DNA from: CAYVLI01 sp964452105 [NCBI: uncultured Nitrospinota bacterium]
GTDB lineage: Bacteria > JAUXIQ01
NCBI GenBank assembly: GCA_964452105.1
Contig: CAYVLI010000002.1
Location: forward strand, 6,397 to 31,794
Reading direction: 5' to 3'
Length of the DNA stretch: 25,398 nucleotides
Shown here piece by piece: positions 8,950 to 17,417 of the stretch. Under the pieces are notes generated by a model, which was not told the origin of the DNA, did no database searches, and saw only the letters and a program-made list of their open reading frames with translations. The position numbers were made by a program, and so were the translations under genes. Each line of letters begins with the position of its first letter. Positions within the stretch are counted from its first letter, which is position 1.

Positions 8950-10652
8950 GTTCCTTCGATCCCATCACTCTCAAAGTCCTGTGGGACAAGCTCATATATA
9001 TAGCTGAGGAAGCCGGGGCCACGCTCATGCGCACCTCCTTTTCCCCCATCGTAAGAGAGGCCAACGATTTCGCCTGCGCCCTCATGGACGCCAGAGGCGA
9101 TTCGCTGGGACAGGCCTCTTACGCCATCCCCTCTTTCATCGGAACCATGCCCATCACGGCCGGACATTTCCTGCGCAAGTTCCCTTCGCCATCGCTCCGT
9201 GACGGCGACGTCCTCATCACCAACCATCCCTGGCTGGCCACAGGACACCTTCCGGATATCACAATCATTACTCCGATCTTCCACAACGGTAGATTCGTAG
9301 CCCTGGCCGGCACCATCGCCCACACCCCGGATATAGGCGGAGTCGTAGGGTTGGGTCTGGCCAGCGAAGTATTCGAGGAAGGCCTTCTTATCCCCATGTG
9401 CAAGCTTTTTAAAGGCAGCCAGGCCAACCAGGATCTGTTCGATATAATTCGCAGCAACGTAAGGGTGCCTGAACAGACCATAGGAGATATCATGGCCATG
9501 GTGGCCTCGAACGAATCCGCAGCGAACAGGCTCCAGGAAATGATGGATGAATTCGGCCTCCAGGATATGGAAGAGTTGTCCCGGGAAGTCAACTCCCGCT
9601 CGGAGGAGGCCATGCGTGAGGCCATTCGGGAAATGCCGGATGGAACCTACACCCATGAAGCCATAATGGACGGCTACGAAGAACCCATACGCATACGGGC
9701 CGCAGTGACCATCTCCGGAAGCGAAATAAGCGTGGACTACACCGGCTCATCTCCACAGAACCAGCGCGGCATAAACGCGGTAATGAACTATACTTACGCC
9801 TATACAGCCTATCCGCTAAAGTGTGTCACCAACCCTGCCATACCCAATAACTCAGGCTGCTTCCGTCCTATTAATGTTACCGCCCCGGAGGGCTGCATCA
9901 TGAACGCCAGATATCCCGCTGCCGTAAATCTGCGCCACTTCACCGGGCACATGGCCCATGCGGCATTGTTCGGCGCCCTGTCGGAGGCCCTTCCCGATAA
10001 GGTGATGGCCTACAGCGGTTCCGCGCCCCTGTGGATGCAGGTATTGGTGGGCGAGGGAAATCGCGGTGAATCTATCGTACAATTCATAACCGCCAACGGA
10101 GGGACCGGAGCCTATCCCACGAAGGACGGTGAAATCTGCAGCTACCCCAGCAACCTGTCCAATATCCCCATTGAGATGATAGAAAACTATGCTCCCGTCC
10201 TGTTCGAGGCCAAGGAGATTATCCCGGATTCGGCAGGCGCCGGGCGTTATCGGGGCGGCTGGGGGCAGCGCATCATACTCAGCTCGCGCTCTGAGCGGCC
10301 GCTTAAGCTCGGAGTCAACGCGGACAGAGTCCTAAACCCGGCCCGTGGTCTTCTCGGAGGAAGGGACGGCGCACCCGGCAGGGTCACCATCAATGGCGAT
10401 GATTTACCTTTTTCCAAGGGCATGACGATCCTCAAGCGAGGCGACCGGGCTGTCTTCTGCTACCCGGGCGGGGGCGGCCTCCACGACCCCAGGACACGGG
10501 ACGCCCGGTTAGTGCTGAAAGAAGTTCGCGACGGCCTCATATCCGTCCAGGAAGCCGCCGAAGTGTACGGCGTAGCCATCAAAACGGGAGGGTCTGAAAT
10601 TAAAATAGATCTGGAGGAAACCAGGGCCCTGCGAAGCGATGTCCGGACATAA
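8946..10652 (+). CDS. hyuB: Hydantoinase/oxoprolinase family, subunit B (HyuB-like)
   Basis: A 568-residue partner of the preceding subunit. Seen: SSFDPITLKVLWDKLIYIAE, ATLMRTSFSPIVREANDFACAL, NHPWLATGHLPDITIITP and IAHTPDIGG near the N-terminus (putative metal/substrate site), and the Gly-rich AGAGRYRGGWGQRI and YPGGGGLHDP at the C-terminus. I chose ATG 8946, which overlaps the hyuA stop, because the longer open frame upstream only antisenses or re-reads hyuA coding sequence. Forms an operon with hyuA, probably with the aminotransferase 48 bases downstream. A third subunit, as in acetone carboxylase, is not seen. Confidence 0.88.
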   Translation: MSSFDPITLKVLWDKLIYIAEEAGATLMRTSFSPIVREANDFACALMDARGDSLGQASYAIPSFIGTMPITAGHFLRKFPSPSLRDGDVLITNHPWLATGHLPDITIITPIFHNGRFVALAGTIAHTPDIGGVVGLGLASEVFEEGLLIPMCKLFKGSQANQDLFDIIRSNVRVPEQTIGDIMAMVASNESAANRLQEMMDEFGLQDMEELSREVNSRSEEAMREAIREMPDGTYTHEAIMDGYEEPIRIRAAVTISGSEISVDYTGSSPQNQRGINAVMNYTYAYTAYPLKCVTNPAIPNNSGCFRPINVTAPEGCIMNARYPAAVNLRHFTGHMAHAALFGALSEALPDKVMAYSGSAPLWMQVLVGEGNRGESIVQFITANGGTGAYPTKDGEICSYPSNLSNIPIEMIENYAPVLFEAKEIIPDSAGAGRYRGGWGQRIILSSRSERPLKLGVNADRVLNPARGLLGGRDGAPGRVTINGDDLPFSKGMTILKRGDRAVFCYPGGGGLHDPRTRDARLVLKEVRDGLISVQEAAEVYGVAIKTGGSEIKIDLEETRALRSDVRT

Positions 10653-10700
10653 TCAGGAAACTGCGTTGAAACTTTAAATAAGGGATACTGTCAACAGCAG

Positions 10701-11852
10701 ATGCGCCAGCTATCTGAAATGCTCAAACGACTGGGGGCCACCGAACGCTCAAAACTCATGGCCCGGTCGATGCCGGATAATCTCTCCCGTTTGCACATCG
10801 GCGACCCCTTTTTCGCCACCCCTGACCATATCTGCCACGCCGCACTAAAAGCCATGCAGGAAGGTTACACCCACTACGCTCCTTTTTCGGGAGACAACCA
10901 GTTGCGTGAAGCTATCTGCCGGTTTCTCAAACACGAATGCGATTTAGACTTCAGGCAGGAAGGGGTGCTGATAACCAACGGCGCCACGGAAGCGATTTTC
11001 TGCGCGTTGGCCGGTTACATAGACCCCGGGGATGAGGTACTGGTCTTCGATCCCACCTATTCCCTCTACTCAACCTGCGTGGGCGCCGTGGGTGGAGTGA
11101 CGGTCACCGTCCCCTTCTCTCAAGATTTCCGGGTTATGGAGGATGAGCTCAAGCGCCGATTAAGCAGCCGGAGCAGGATGATAATCATCAACAACCCCGG
11201 TAACCCCACCGGCACGCTTATCTCAAGAGAAGAACTCAAAGCCATTGCAAGAGTCACCGCAAAAACAAACCTGCTGATTTTATCCGACGAGGTTTACCAC
11301 AAATTTGTATATGACGGAGCGGAACACGTCAGTGCAGCATCTCTTCCCGAGCTCGGCAGGCGCTGCCTTGTGGTGAACAGCTTCTCGAAGACTTACGCCA
11401 TGACCGGCTGGAGAATCGGTTACCTGGCTGGCACGGAAGAATTGGTGAAACCGCTCCTGCCGCTGCACTGCGCCCTGACGGGAACCGTCAATCATCCCTC
11501 ACAGCGAGCGGCTCTCACCGCCCTGGACGGGCCGCAGGACTGCGTTGAAAATATGCATGCGGAATATGTTTCGAGGCGGGACAAGATGCTCAAGGAAATC
11601 GAAAAAATAGAGGGGTTGTCATGCGTGCCGCCCGACGGGGCCTTCTACATTTTCTGCAAGTTCGACCTGCCCCTCACATCTGCGCAACTGACCGAGGAGT
11701 TGCTTCAGCGAAGAGTTGCCGTCCGCAGCGGCACCGAGTACGGCCCCGGCGGCGAAGGTCACATCAGGTTGGCCTTCACGCCGCCACTCTCCGAGATAGA
11801 AGAAGGCATGGAGAAACTGAAGAAAGCATTCCTCGAATTGAAACAGAAATAA
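10701..11852 (+). CDS. Class I/II pyridoxal-phosphate aminotransferase
   Basis: A 383-residue fold-type I aminotransferase of the aspartate-aminotransferase family. Seen: LHIGDPFFATPDHI and YTHYAPFSGDNQLREAI (N-terminal substrate region), ITNGATEAIF, NNPGNPTGTLIS (conserved Asn-Pro-Gly-Asn-Pro-x-Gly), ILSDEVYHKFVYDG, and the PLP lysine K230 in NSFSKTYAMTGWRIGY; the C-terminal arginine of the family is in HIRLAFTP. The ribosome site is weak, so the start is uncertain by a few codons. Close spacing to hyuB suggests one transcript and a shared amino- or keto-acid pathway, but the substrate is not predictable. Confidence 0.9.
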   Translation: MRQLSEMLKRLGATERSKLMARSMPDNLSRLHIGDPFFATPDHICHAALKAMQEGYTHYAPFSGDNQLREAICRFLKHECDLDFRQEGVLITNGATEAIFCALAGYIDPGDEVLVFDPTYSLYSTCVGAVGGVTVTVPFSQDFRVMEDELKRRLSSRSRMIIINNPGNPTGTLISREELKAIARVTAKTNLLILSDEVYHKFVYDGAEHVSAASLPELGRRCLVVNSFSKTYAMTGWRIGYLAGTEELVKPLLPLHCALTGTVNHPSQRAALTALDGPQDCVENMHAEYVSRRDKMLKEIEKIEGLSCVPPDGAFYIFCKFDLPLTSAQLTEELLQRRVAVRSGTEYGPGGEGHIRLAFTPPLSEIEEGMEKLKKAFLELKQK

Positions 11853-12018
11853 GCAGATGCCGAACGGCAAGGCAGGGCTTTTGTTCCCGCCTGGCCCGGA
11901 CCCTTTCTTTTTGAAGCATTCCCTTTGTCTCCTTGAACATTTCAAAGCAGCGGGCGTCTAATAAGGAGTCTCATTAAACACTTCATGCAATTTCACGATT
12001 TTTGCCGGAAAAGAGGAA

Positions 12019-12636
12019 ATGGGGAAAAAGACCGCAGCAAGGGAAAGGTGGAACCGTAATTCGGCGTTTTACGATATGTTAACCTTCATGGAGGTGAAGG
12101 GTAAGAACGCAAAAGTGCGGGCCGAAATGCTTAAAGAAGCCGGGGACAAAATACTGGAAGTGGGCGTGGGAACGGGCCACAGTCTGGAGTTCTATCCCGA
12201 AGGGAGCGACGTCACCGCCATCGATATCAGCGACAGGATGCTGGCCCGGGCCAAAACCAAAGCAGGGATTCAAAAAGGAAAACTGGCTCTGCTGAATATG
12301 GATGTAGAACAGCTTGGCTTCAAGGACGACTGTTTCGATACTGTCTCCAGCACCTGCGTCTTCTGCTCGGTGCCAGACCCCGTGGCGGGCCTATCGGAGA
12401 TAAAGCGAGTCCTGAAACCGGGCGGTCGCCTGATCATGTATGAGCACATGATAAGCCGCAATCCCTTTCTGGCCTTGATGCTGAACGTCATGAATCCCTT
12501 CATGTCGCGATTCATAGGCCCCAACGTCAACAGGGACACCCCAGGGAATATAGTCAAGGCGGGCCTCAAGATAATTAAAGAGAGAAACGTTCGCTTCTTC
12601 GATATCTTCAGGCGCATCGACGCCACTTCAGACTAA
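12019..12636 (+). CDS. Class I SAM-dependent methyltransferase
   Basis: A 205-residue methyltransferase of the UbiE / phospholipid-methyltransferase-like type. Seen: motif I ILEVGVGTGHS (SAM glycine loop), acidic motif II DVTAIDISDRML, motif post-I LLNMDVEQLGF, and KRVLKPGGRLIMYEHM. The C-terminal NPFLALMLNVMNPFMSRFIGPNVNRDT is hydrophobic, consistent with a lipid or quinone substrate at the membrane (inference). GAGGAA precedes the ATG closely. It is preceded by 166 bases without a gene and is the last plus-strand gene before a convergent minus-strand block. Confidence 0.88.
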   Translation: MGKKTAARERWNRNSAFYDMLTFMEVKGKNAKVRAEMLKEAGDKILEVGVGTGHSLEFYPEGSDVTAIDISDRMLARAKTKAGIQKGKLALLNMDVEQLGFKDDCFDTVSSTCVFCSVPDPVAGLSEIKRVLKPGGRLIMYEHMISRNPFLALMLNVMNPFMSRFIGPNVNRDTPGNIVKAGLKIIKERNVRFFDIFRRIDATSD

Positions 12637-12767
12637 AGCCGATTTGAGAGCCGAAAGTCAAACACCCGCCACTCCTTTTTCAGCACAGCCCTGGGGCAGG
12701 GAACATACCGCATTAACCGTCTTACGCTCACTTTCACATCACTTAAGGAGAGCATGTTCACCAGTTT

Positions 12768-13274
12768 CTAACCGAAGCGCCTGTCTAACTCTTTTTGAAT
12801 TTCCGCAGGGGTTTTGCCCTTTTTGTGCATCTGAAGCGCCAACCTCGCCTGATCCATACAGATGTCACAGTTGGCAGCGTGTCTGTCCGCATAGCAGGAA
12901 AGCAGACTCTTGTGGCCGAAGTTATCAGCGCATCTGCAGTAGCAATAGAGCTGGTCGATGACTTCTGGAATCTCCCTCGCAATGCGGTATGCCGCTGCGA
13001 CATCGCCTACGAAAAGCGAGGGTGAGAGGGTCGTACGGGTCTCGCGAAACTTGTACGGCCCGTCCGAAGCCTGCACTATCCCCGCCATGCTCACGGAATT
13101 ATCTGCAATGACATCGTTCTTCTGCTTTGCTCCCATCACCAGGTAAATTCCACCAACCGCCAGTATCACAACTATAATCATCGGAAACAGGTAATTCCTC
13201 TTACTGTTTCTTTTCGCCAGACGCGGTCTTACATCGGATGAAGCCGATCGCCTCTTTCTTCCCTTCTTGCCCAA
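12768..13274 (-). CDS. PCYCGC-type membrane-anchored Cys-rich protein
   Basis: A 168-residue protein with a very basic N-terminus (KKGRKRR), one transmembrane segment at about residues 28-48, and an exported domain carrying Y-C-Y-C-R-C at 110-115 followed by G-H-K-S-L-L-S-C-Y, then H-A-A-N-C-D-I-C-M. This spacing matches the PCYCGC family of unknown function, here with Arg in place of the Gly. The many Cys and His residues point to metal (copper or iron) or heme binding, or a thiol redox role at the outer face of the membrane. The start is TTG with AGGAGA eight bases upstream. It lies downstream of a terminator, so it may be reached by read-through or have its own promoter. Confidence 0.85.
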   Translation of the reverse strand: MGKKGRKRRSASSDVRPRLAKRNSKRNYLFPMIIVVILAVGGIYLVMGAKQKNDVIADNSVSMAGIVQASDGPYKFRETRTTLSPSLFVGDVAAAYRIAREIPEVIDQLYCYCRCADNFGHKSLLSCYADRHAANCDICMDQARLALQMHKKGKTPAEIQKELDRRFG

Positions 13275-13370
13275 AGCGTACTCTCCTTTTAATGAACAAG
13301 GGTGGAAATTCCCCCCTAATCCTTTAGAACGATACTGTCCACGGAATCCTGAACTTCAGGAATGTCATGC

Positions 13371-13411
13371 AAAAAAAGATGCAGCCTTCGTAGTTCGGTT
13401 CTTTGCATCTT
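13371..13411 (-). terminator. Rho-independent terminator after the thioredoxin-like selenoprotein gene
   Basis: On the minus strand AGATGCA and TGCATCT pair (7 bp) around a 20-base loop and are followed directly by a run of seven T. It lies just after the TAA at 13,420 and before the PCYCGC gene. The large loop makes it weaker than a compact terminator. Confidence 0.5.
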
Positions 13412-13419
13412 CAACTCAA

Positions 13420-13989
13420 TTACTCCGCAAGCAGTTGTGTTATAAGTGTTCTTGCTCTGTCTCCATCCCATTTTCGGGCTCCTATGGCTAAAGCGGCTAT
13501 GCCCCCTTTCTTGTCTATGAGAAAGGTCTCAGGATGGCCGGTTATACCGTAATCCCGTGCCACGGCGCTTCTGGTGTCCAGCAAAGCGGGGAAAGTCCAG
13601 CCCTCCTCGGTCATCCGCTTCTTGACAATCCCTTCTACTTCACCGACGTTTATGGCATAGAGAGCAAAATCGGTTCTGTCCTTCATATTCCGGTAAAGCG
13701 TCTCAAGGAAGGGACCCTCCCTTAAGCAAGCCTGTCACCAGGTGGTACGGAAGTTGATGAGCACCACCCGCCCCCGCATGGCGCGCAGGCCGACCTCATT
13801 CCCGTTCAAATCCTTGAGAGAGAAATCAGGCGCTTTGCGGCGCGGCTCGAGGGTGAGAGCGAACGTACTGTAGCCCGCTTCGTCTCGCTTGCGTTTTTCC
13901 TCCTCCAGATACACCCTTTTGGCCAGCAAGCCCACGAATACGGCGATTAGAGCCACAGAACCCAGATACACCCAGTATTTCCTTTTCAC
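13420..13989 (-). CDS. TlpA/CcmG-like thioredoxin-fold selenoprotein (in-frame TGA = Sec85)
   Basis: A 189-residue membrane-anchored thioredoxin-like protein if the TGA at 13,735-13,737 is read as selenocysteine. Seen: start GTG with GGGAGA, N-terminal transmembrane anchor (YWVYLGSVALIAVFVGLLA), KAPDFSLKDLNGNEV, GRVVLINFRTTW, then U85-Q-A-C88, and after about 60 residues the cis-Pro segment GITGHPETFLIDKKG. The TGA is precisely where TlpA/ResA/CcmG proteins have the first Cys of WCxxC. Both halves are in the same frame and each keeps family motifs; the second half has no ribosome site of its own. A SECIS-like hairpin follows. The gene starts 18 bases after ccmH, so it is probably the CcmG-type thiol reductant for apocytochrome c. 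Automatic annotation would wrongly split or truncate it. A nonsense mutation is the alternative, but is unlikely given these features. Confidence 0.88.
13702..13726 (-). promoter_or_regulatory. Bacterial SECIS-like hairpin of the thioredoxin-like selenoprotein gene
   Basis: The hairpin begins 9 bases after the TGA: CTTAAGG pairs with CCTTGAG (one G-U), continues through G-U, A-U and two G-C pairs, and closes on a GTC triloop within an apical GGTC. The loop is about 19-22 bases after TGA. E. coli fdhF has GGUC in its SECIS loop at a similar distance. Folded by hand. Confidence 0.72.
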
Positions 13990-14007
13990 AGTTATTCTCC
14001 CTGTTCT

Positions 14008-14511
14008 TCAGTATTTCCAGGAGTCAAGCTCGGATTTGAGTTTTTCCCTGTATTTGGAAGTTTCTTCTTCATTCATTTCCGCCAGAGACTGATGCTCCAT
14101 GCCTTCTCGAAAACGTTCCCGCTTGACCCAGGTCCTGAGCAACAACAGGATGAGCGCAGCACCAGCCCCGATGAGAACGAAAGGCATGACCCAGGCGGTA
14201 ATGTTGAAACCCTCTTTGGGAGGCGCGGCGAGGATTTTAGGACCGTACTGCTCCACGAAGTAGGATATGATCTCCTCCTTGCTCCAGCCCTGGTTAATCC
14301 TTTCCTGAATCAGCGCCTTTGCTGGGACGGCCCAGCCCTGCATCTCACACACGCTCAACACATTGTTGCAGCCGCACTGGCAGATGAGTCCGCTTGCTAC
14401 GTCTCCCATCCTCAATTCTTCGGCTTCTGCATGAGGCGCAAGATATAGACCCAGCAGTAAAAAACCGGACAGCAGAAGCGCTATTTTTCTAACATTTATC
14501 GCAGAACTCAT
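14008..14511 (-). CDS. ccmH: Cytochrome c maturation protein CcmH-like (CcmH/CycL/Ccl2 family)
   Basis: A 167-residue protein in the heme-ligation machinery that handles apocytochrome c thiols outside the cytoplasmic membrane. Seen: signal peptide or anchor at residues 10-30 ending in PHAEA, the redox region G-L-I-C-Q-C-G-C-N-N (Cys44, 46, 48) with C55, IQERINQGWSKEEIISYFVEQYGPKIL typical of the family, and a C-terminal transmembrane helix (AWVMPFVLIGAGAALILLL). The CQCGC pattern replaces the LRCxxC of proteobacterial CcmH. I chose ATG 14,511 because it overlaps the TGA of the upstream gene (ATGA) and gives a clean signal peptide. The thioredoxin-like selenoprotein follows 18 bases later. Confidence 0.9.
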   Translation of the reverse strand: MSSAINVRKIALLLSGFLLLGLYLAPHAEAEELRMGDVASGLICQCGCNNVLSVCEMQGWAVPAKALIQERINQGWSKEEIISYFVEQYGPKILAAPPKEGFNITAWVMPFVLIGAGAALILLLLRTWVKRERFREGMEHQSLAEMNEEETSKYREKLKSELDSWKY

Positions 14512-14960
14512 CTGTCGCCGCCCACCTCTCCGTGATTGACCCGGCCTCCGCAATCAGGGCAATAGTTAAAACCCGCAGTCACCGGTGAACCACATTGCAC
14601 ACAGAAACAGTCGTTTGATTTCTCTTTCTTCCGCACAGCCAGGATTTCCTCCTCCAGGGCTTGAGACAGTGGGTCACGGGAGTCGTATTCGTCAAGTTCC
14701 TTCAAGAGTCTTATCATACTGTTTTCATATCCGGCGCTAAGCCTGGAGTAATCGTCATGGGAAAGTTTCCCGGAAACGTAATCGAATTCCAACTCCTTGA
14801 GCGTTCCTATGGCAGCCTCTTTTTGCAGAAGAAGATCAGTCCATCCCCTATTCGGCGAAAAAACCGGTGAAGCCTCAAAACCCATATCACCTTTAATCAA
14901 AGGCCATAAAACGAAAATGGTCGCCGTAAATCCCAGAGCCACGGTTATCAATATCTCCAT
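14508..14960 (-). CDS. CcmI-like membrane protein with C-terminal zinc ribbon
   Basis: A 150-residue protein with an N-terminal transmembrane helix (ILITVALGFTATIFVLWPLI) and the segment LLLQKEAAIGTLKELEFDY followed by SGKLSHDDYSRL, which is typical of the N-terminal domain of CcmI. A zinc-ribbon-like C-terminus follows: C118, C120, C123 and C134-P-D-C137. It lacks the TPR chaperone part of full CcmI. Neighbouring ccmF upstream and ccmH downstream (4-base overlap) support a role in cytochrome c assembly, perhaps as a scaffold. Ribosome site AAAGGAG seven bases from ATG. Confidence 0.82.
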   Translation of the reverse strand: MEILITVALGFTATIFVLWPLIKGDMGFEASPVFSPNRGWTDLLLQKEAAIGTLKELEFDYVSGKLSHDDYSRLSAGYENSMIRLLKELDEYDSRDPLSQALEEEILAVRKKEKSNDCFCVQCGSPVTAGFNYCPDCGGRVNHGEVGGDR

Positions 14961-15040
14961 ACCAAAACTCCTTTATTTGCTGCGAATTGACTCTCCACCT
15001 GCAGGAAACAATAATCAGAGACTTGCCAGATGGTTCTTCA

Positions 15041-17041
15041 TCAAGTGATGATTTCTTTCTTCAATTCCGTTTTACCAATACTTATCCCTCTTCGCACCTT
15101 CCTCTGCTTGCGGCGCCGTCTGTCGGGCCACAGAGTGATTGCAGCGCCTATGGTCATCAAAAAACCGCCCCGCCAGAACCAGTAGATGAGCGGATTGATA
15201 ATGACTTTAATGGCAACTTTCCCCTCCTCGTAGCCGGCCAGAATGACGAAGAGGTCTTCTTTAGGTGTCGAGCGCACCGCCACCTCGGTTGTGGGGTTAT
15301 CGAATTTATGATGGAATTCTTTTGACGGCCTGATGTTTCCCAGATATACACCGTTTTTGCTCAGGGTGAGGTCGGCGTAAACCACCTCCTTATGGGGCTC
15401 TTTGTAAGCTTTGAGGTCGTTATATTTCAGCCTGTATTCCTTTATCGATAACGAATCCCCCTTGTTCAGCGCAGCCTCTTCTTCTACCCTGAAAGCCTGG
15501 CCCGCCGCTCCTACGAACATGAGGACAACCCCCAGGTGTATTACATAGCCCCCGTACCTGCGCCTGTTCTTCCACACCAGGTTGACCAGGGCCGCCAGAG
15601 GATTTTCTCCGGCCAGCTTGCCGCGCGCCCTCACTCCGCGAACGAACTCCAGCAGAATGGTGATCCCAACAAATATCGCCAGCGCAAAGGCCGTCACGCT
15701 GAAAGGATTCCTCACACCCGCAATCAGGATGCCCGGCACGGACGCCGCGCTCAACACCCCCGGCAACATAAAATTCTTGCGCAGGCTGCCGGAAGAGGTC
15801 TTGCGCCAGGCCAGCAGAGGGCAAAGCCCTGTCAGGAACAGCAGGGCAAGAAATACCGGCACCATGACCTGGTTGTAGAAAGGAGGTCCCACGCTTACCT
15901 TCTCTCCGGTGACCGCCTCCGAGATGAGCGGAAACAATGTACCCCATAGCACGGCAAACATCGCACCCACCAGGAGCAGGTTGTTGAACAGGAAAGAGCT
16001 CTCCCTCGACAGCATGGAGTCAAGCTGGTTACTCCCCTTGAGCACATCCAGGCGAGCGTAAAGAAGAGTGATAGAGAAAAAGAGAACCGCCGCGATGAAC
16101 CCCAGGAAATAAGGGCCCAGAGGCGAGGCGGTAAAAGAGTGCACGGAGGATATGACCCCGCTTCGGGTCAGAAAAGTGCCGAAGAGCGTGAGCGCAAAAG
16201 TTATGATGATGAGGATCATGTTCCACACCTTCAGCATATCCCGCTTTTCCTGAATCATCACAGAGTGCAGGAAAGCGGTGCCGGTGAGCCAGGGCATGAA
16301 GGAAGCGTTTTCCACAGGGTCCCACATCCAGAACCCGCCCCAACCCAACTCTTTGTAGGCCCACCAGGAGCCGAAGAGGTTGCCCAGGGTGAGGAAGTAC
16401 CAGGCGAATATGGTGTATGTCCTGGTCTTTACAATCCAGTGGCTGTCCATCTTTTTGGCCAGCAAACCGGCGACAGCGTATGCGTAAGGTATGGTGAACC
16501 CGATGTATCCCAGGTAGAGGGTGGGCGGATGAAAGAACATGCCGGGGTTCTGGAGCAGAGGATTGAGTCCGCTGCCGTCTATCGGGGCTTGGCTCAACTT
16601 CTCAAGGGGATGAGCGAAGAAGACCATAACGCTTAGGAAAAAGACCACTACGACCATGAGCACCGTCATAATGTAAGGTCTCGTCTCGCTTTCCTGTTCG
16701 CCAAACTTAAGCACCACCACCACCGAAAGGATGGAGAGCACCCAGGCCCAGAGCAAAAGTGAACCGGCTTGCCCTGCATAGAATGAGGAAATCCTGTAGA
16801 TGAGGGGCAAATCTCTGCTGGCGTACTCGGCCACGTATTTTATTCCGAAATCTTTAACCACAAGAGAATAGATCAAGGCAGCCGCCGTCACGCTTATCAA
16901 TGCGCATACCGCGATAACCGAATTCCTGGCGCTGTCCAGCAATATCCTCCGTTTTCTTCCCGCCCCCAGCAAAGAACAGACGATAGCGAAGGCTGAAAAT
17001 ACTATCGACATATATAAAGTCAGGTAACCTATATCCGCCAT
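15041..17041 (-). CDS. ccmF: Cytochrome c heme lyase subunit CcmF
   Basis: A 666-residue polytopic membrane protein of the CcmF/CcsA heme-handling superfamily, which attaches heme to apocytochrome c. Seen: many hydrophobic helices, the conserved QAGSLLLWAWVLS near residue 95, NPGMFFHPPTLYLGYIGF, the WWD heme-binding domain WGGFWMWDPVENASFMPWL at residues 234-252, LTRSGVISSVHSFTASPLG, and a C-terminal soluble segment (EEEAALNKGDSLSIKEYRLKY) before a last helix and a basic tail. The length is normal for System I. CcmA-E are not in the window. The start overlaps the DUF2933-like gene by 13 bases. Confidence 0.97.
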   Translation of the reverse strand: MADIGYLTLYMSIVFSAFAIVCSLLGAGRKRRILLDSARNSVIAVCALISVTAAALIYSLVVKDFGIKYVAEYASRDLPLIYRISSFYAGQAGSLLLWAWVLSILSVVVVLKFGEQESETRPYIMTVLMVVVVFFLSVMVFFAHPLEKLSQAPIDGSGLNPLLQNPGMFFHPPTLYLGYIGFTIPYAYAVAGLLAKKMDSHWIVKTRTYTIFAWYFLTLGNLFGSWWAYKELGWGGFWMWDPVENASFMPWLTGTAFLHSVMIQEKRDMLKVWNMILIIITFALTLFGTFLTRSGVISSVHSFTASPLGPYFLGFIAAVLFFSITLLYARLDVLKGSNQLDSMLSRESSFLFNNLLLVGAMFAVLWGTLFPLISEAVTGEKVSVGPPFYNQVMVPVFLALLFLTGLCPLLAWRKTSSGSLRKNFMLPGVLSAASVPGILIAGVRNPFSVTAFALAIFVGITILLEFVRGVRARGKLAGENPLAALVNLVWKNRRRYGGYVIHLGVVLMFVGAAGQAFRVEEEAALNKGDSLSIKEYRLKYNDLKAYKEPHKEVVYADLTLSKNGVYLGNIRPSKEFHHKFDNPTTEVAVRSTPKEDLFVILAGYEEGKVAIKVIINPLIYWFWRGGFLMTIGAAITLWPDRRRRKQRKVRRGISIGKTELKKEIIT

Positions 17042-17295
17042 TTGCTTCCCTTCCCTGATAGCATGGTAGAATGCCTGTTTTTTCTATCCGGTTTTTCCAG
17101 CCCACGGGAAGCTTCAACAGGTTGATAATCGCCGTGAGCTCTCCGGATCATCAGCAGATGCAACAGCGGACAGAGCAATATTACGACCAGAAACGAAAGG
17201 CTGTTGAAGCCTATTCCCAGAAAAGGCAGGGCGAATAGAACACCTATGGGTACCAGACAGCAGATAACCATCAACAAAGAGTTTCTATTACGCAT
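17029..17295 (-). CDS. Small DUF2933-like membrane protein
   Basis: An 88-residue protein with two hydrophobic segments (LLMVICCLVPIGVLFALPFLG and LSFLVVILLCPLLHLLMI). The L-C-P-L-x-H-L-x-M stretch followed by a basic and His-containing tail resembles DUF2933, a family commonly seen next to copper and heavy-metal resistance genes. The tail here lacks the dense HGGH runs of many members. It overlaps ccmF by 13 bases, so it is translated in the same operon. Function unknown; a metal-handling or accessory role is an inference from context. Confidence 0.6.
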   Translation of the reverse strand: MRNRNSLLMVICCLVPIGVLFALPFLGIGFNSLSFLVVILLCPLLHLLMIRRAHGDYQPVEASRGLEKPDRKNRHSTMLSGKGSKWRI

Positions 17296-17417
17296 ATAAA
17301 TTTTGCCTCCCGAGCTGGAACGCCCTATACACTATATGAAAGCGTTCCTCTCGCTTACCCGATGAAAGAATTCATTCTGAAATAAAAGAATGGTGCTCGC
17401 TGCAAAAGAGAAGTTAC

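Noticed and set aside
13420-13989. Reading the TGA-split thioredoxin-like gene as a pseudogene or as two genes
   Set aside because: The stop falls exactly on the catalytic Cys, both halves keep motifs, the second half has no ribosome site, selA/selB are present and a SECIS-like hairpin follows.
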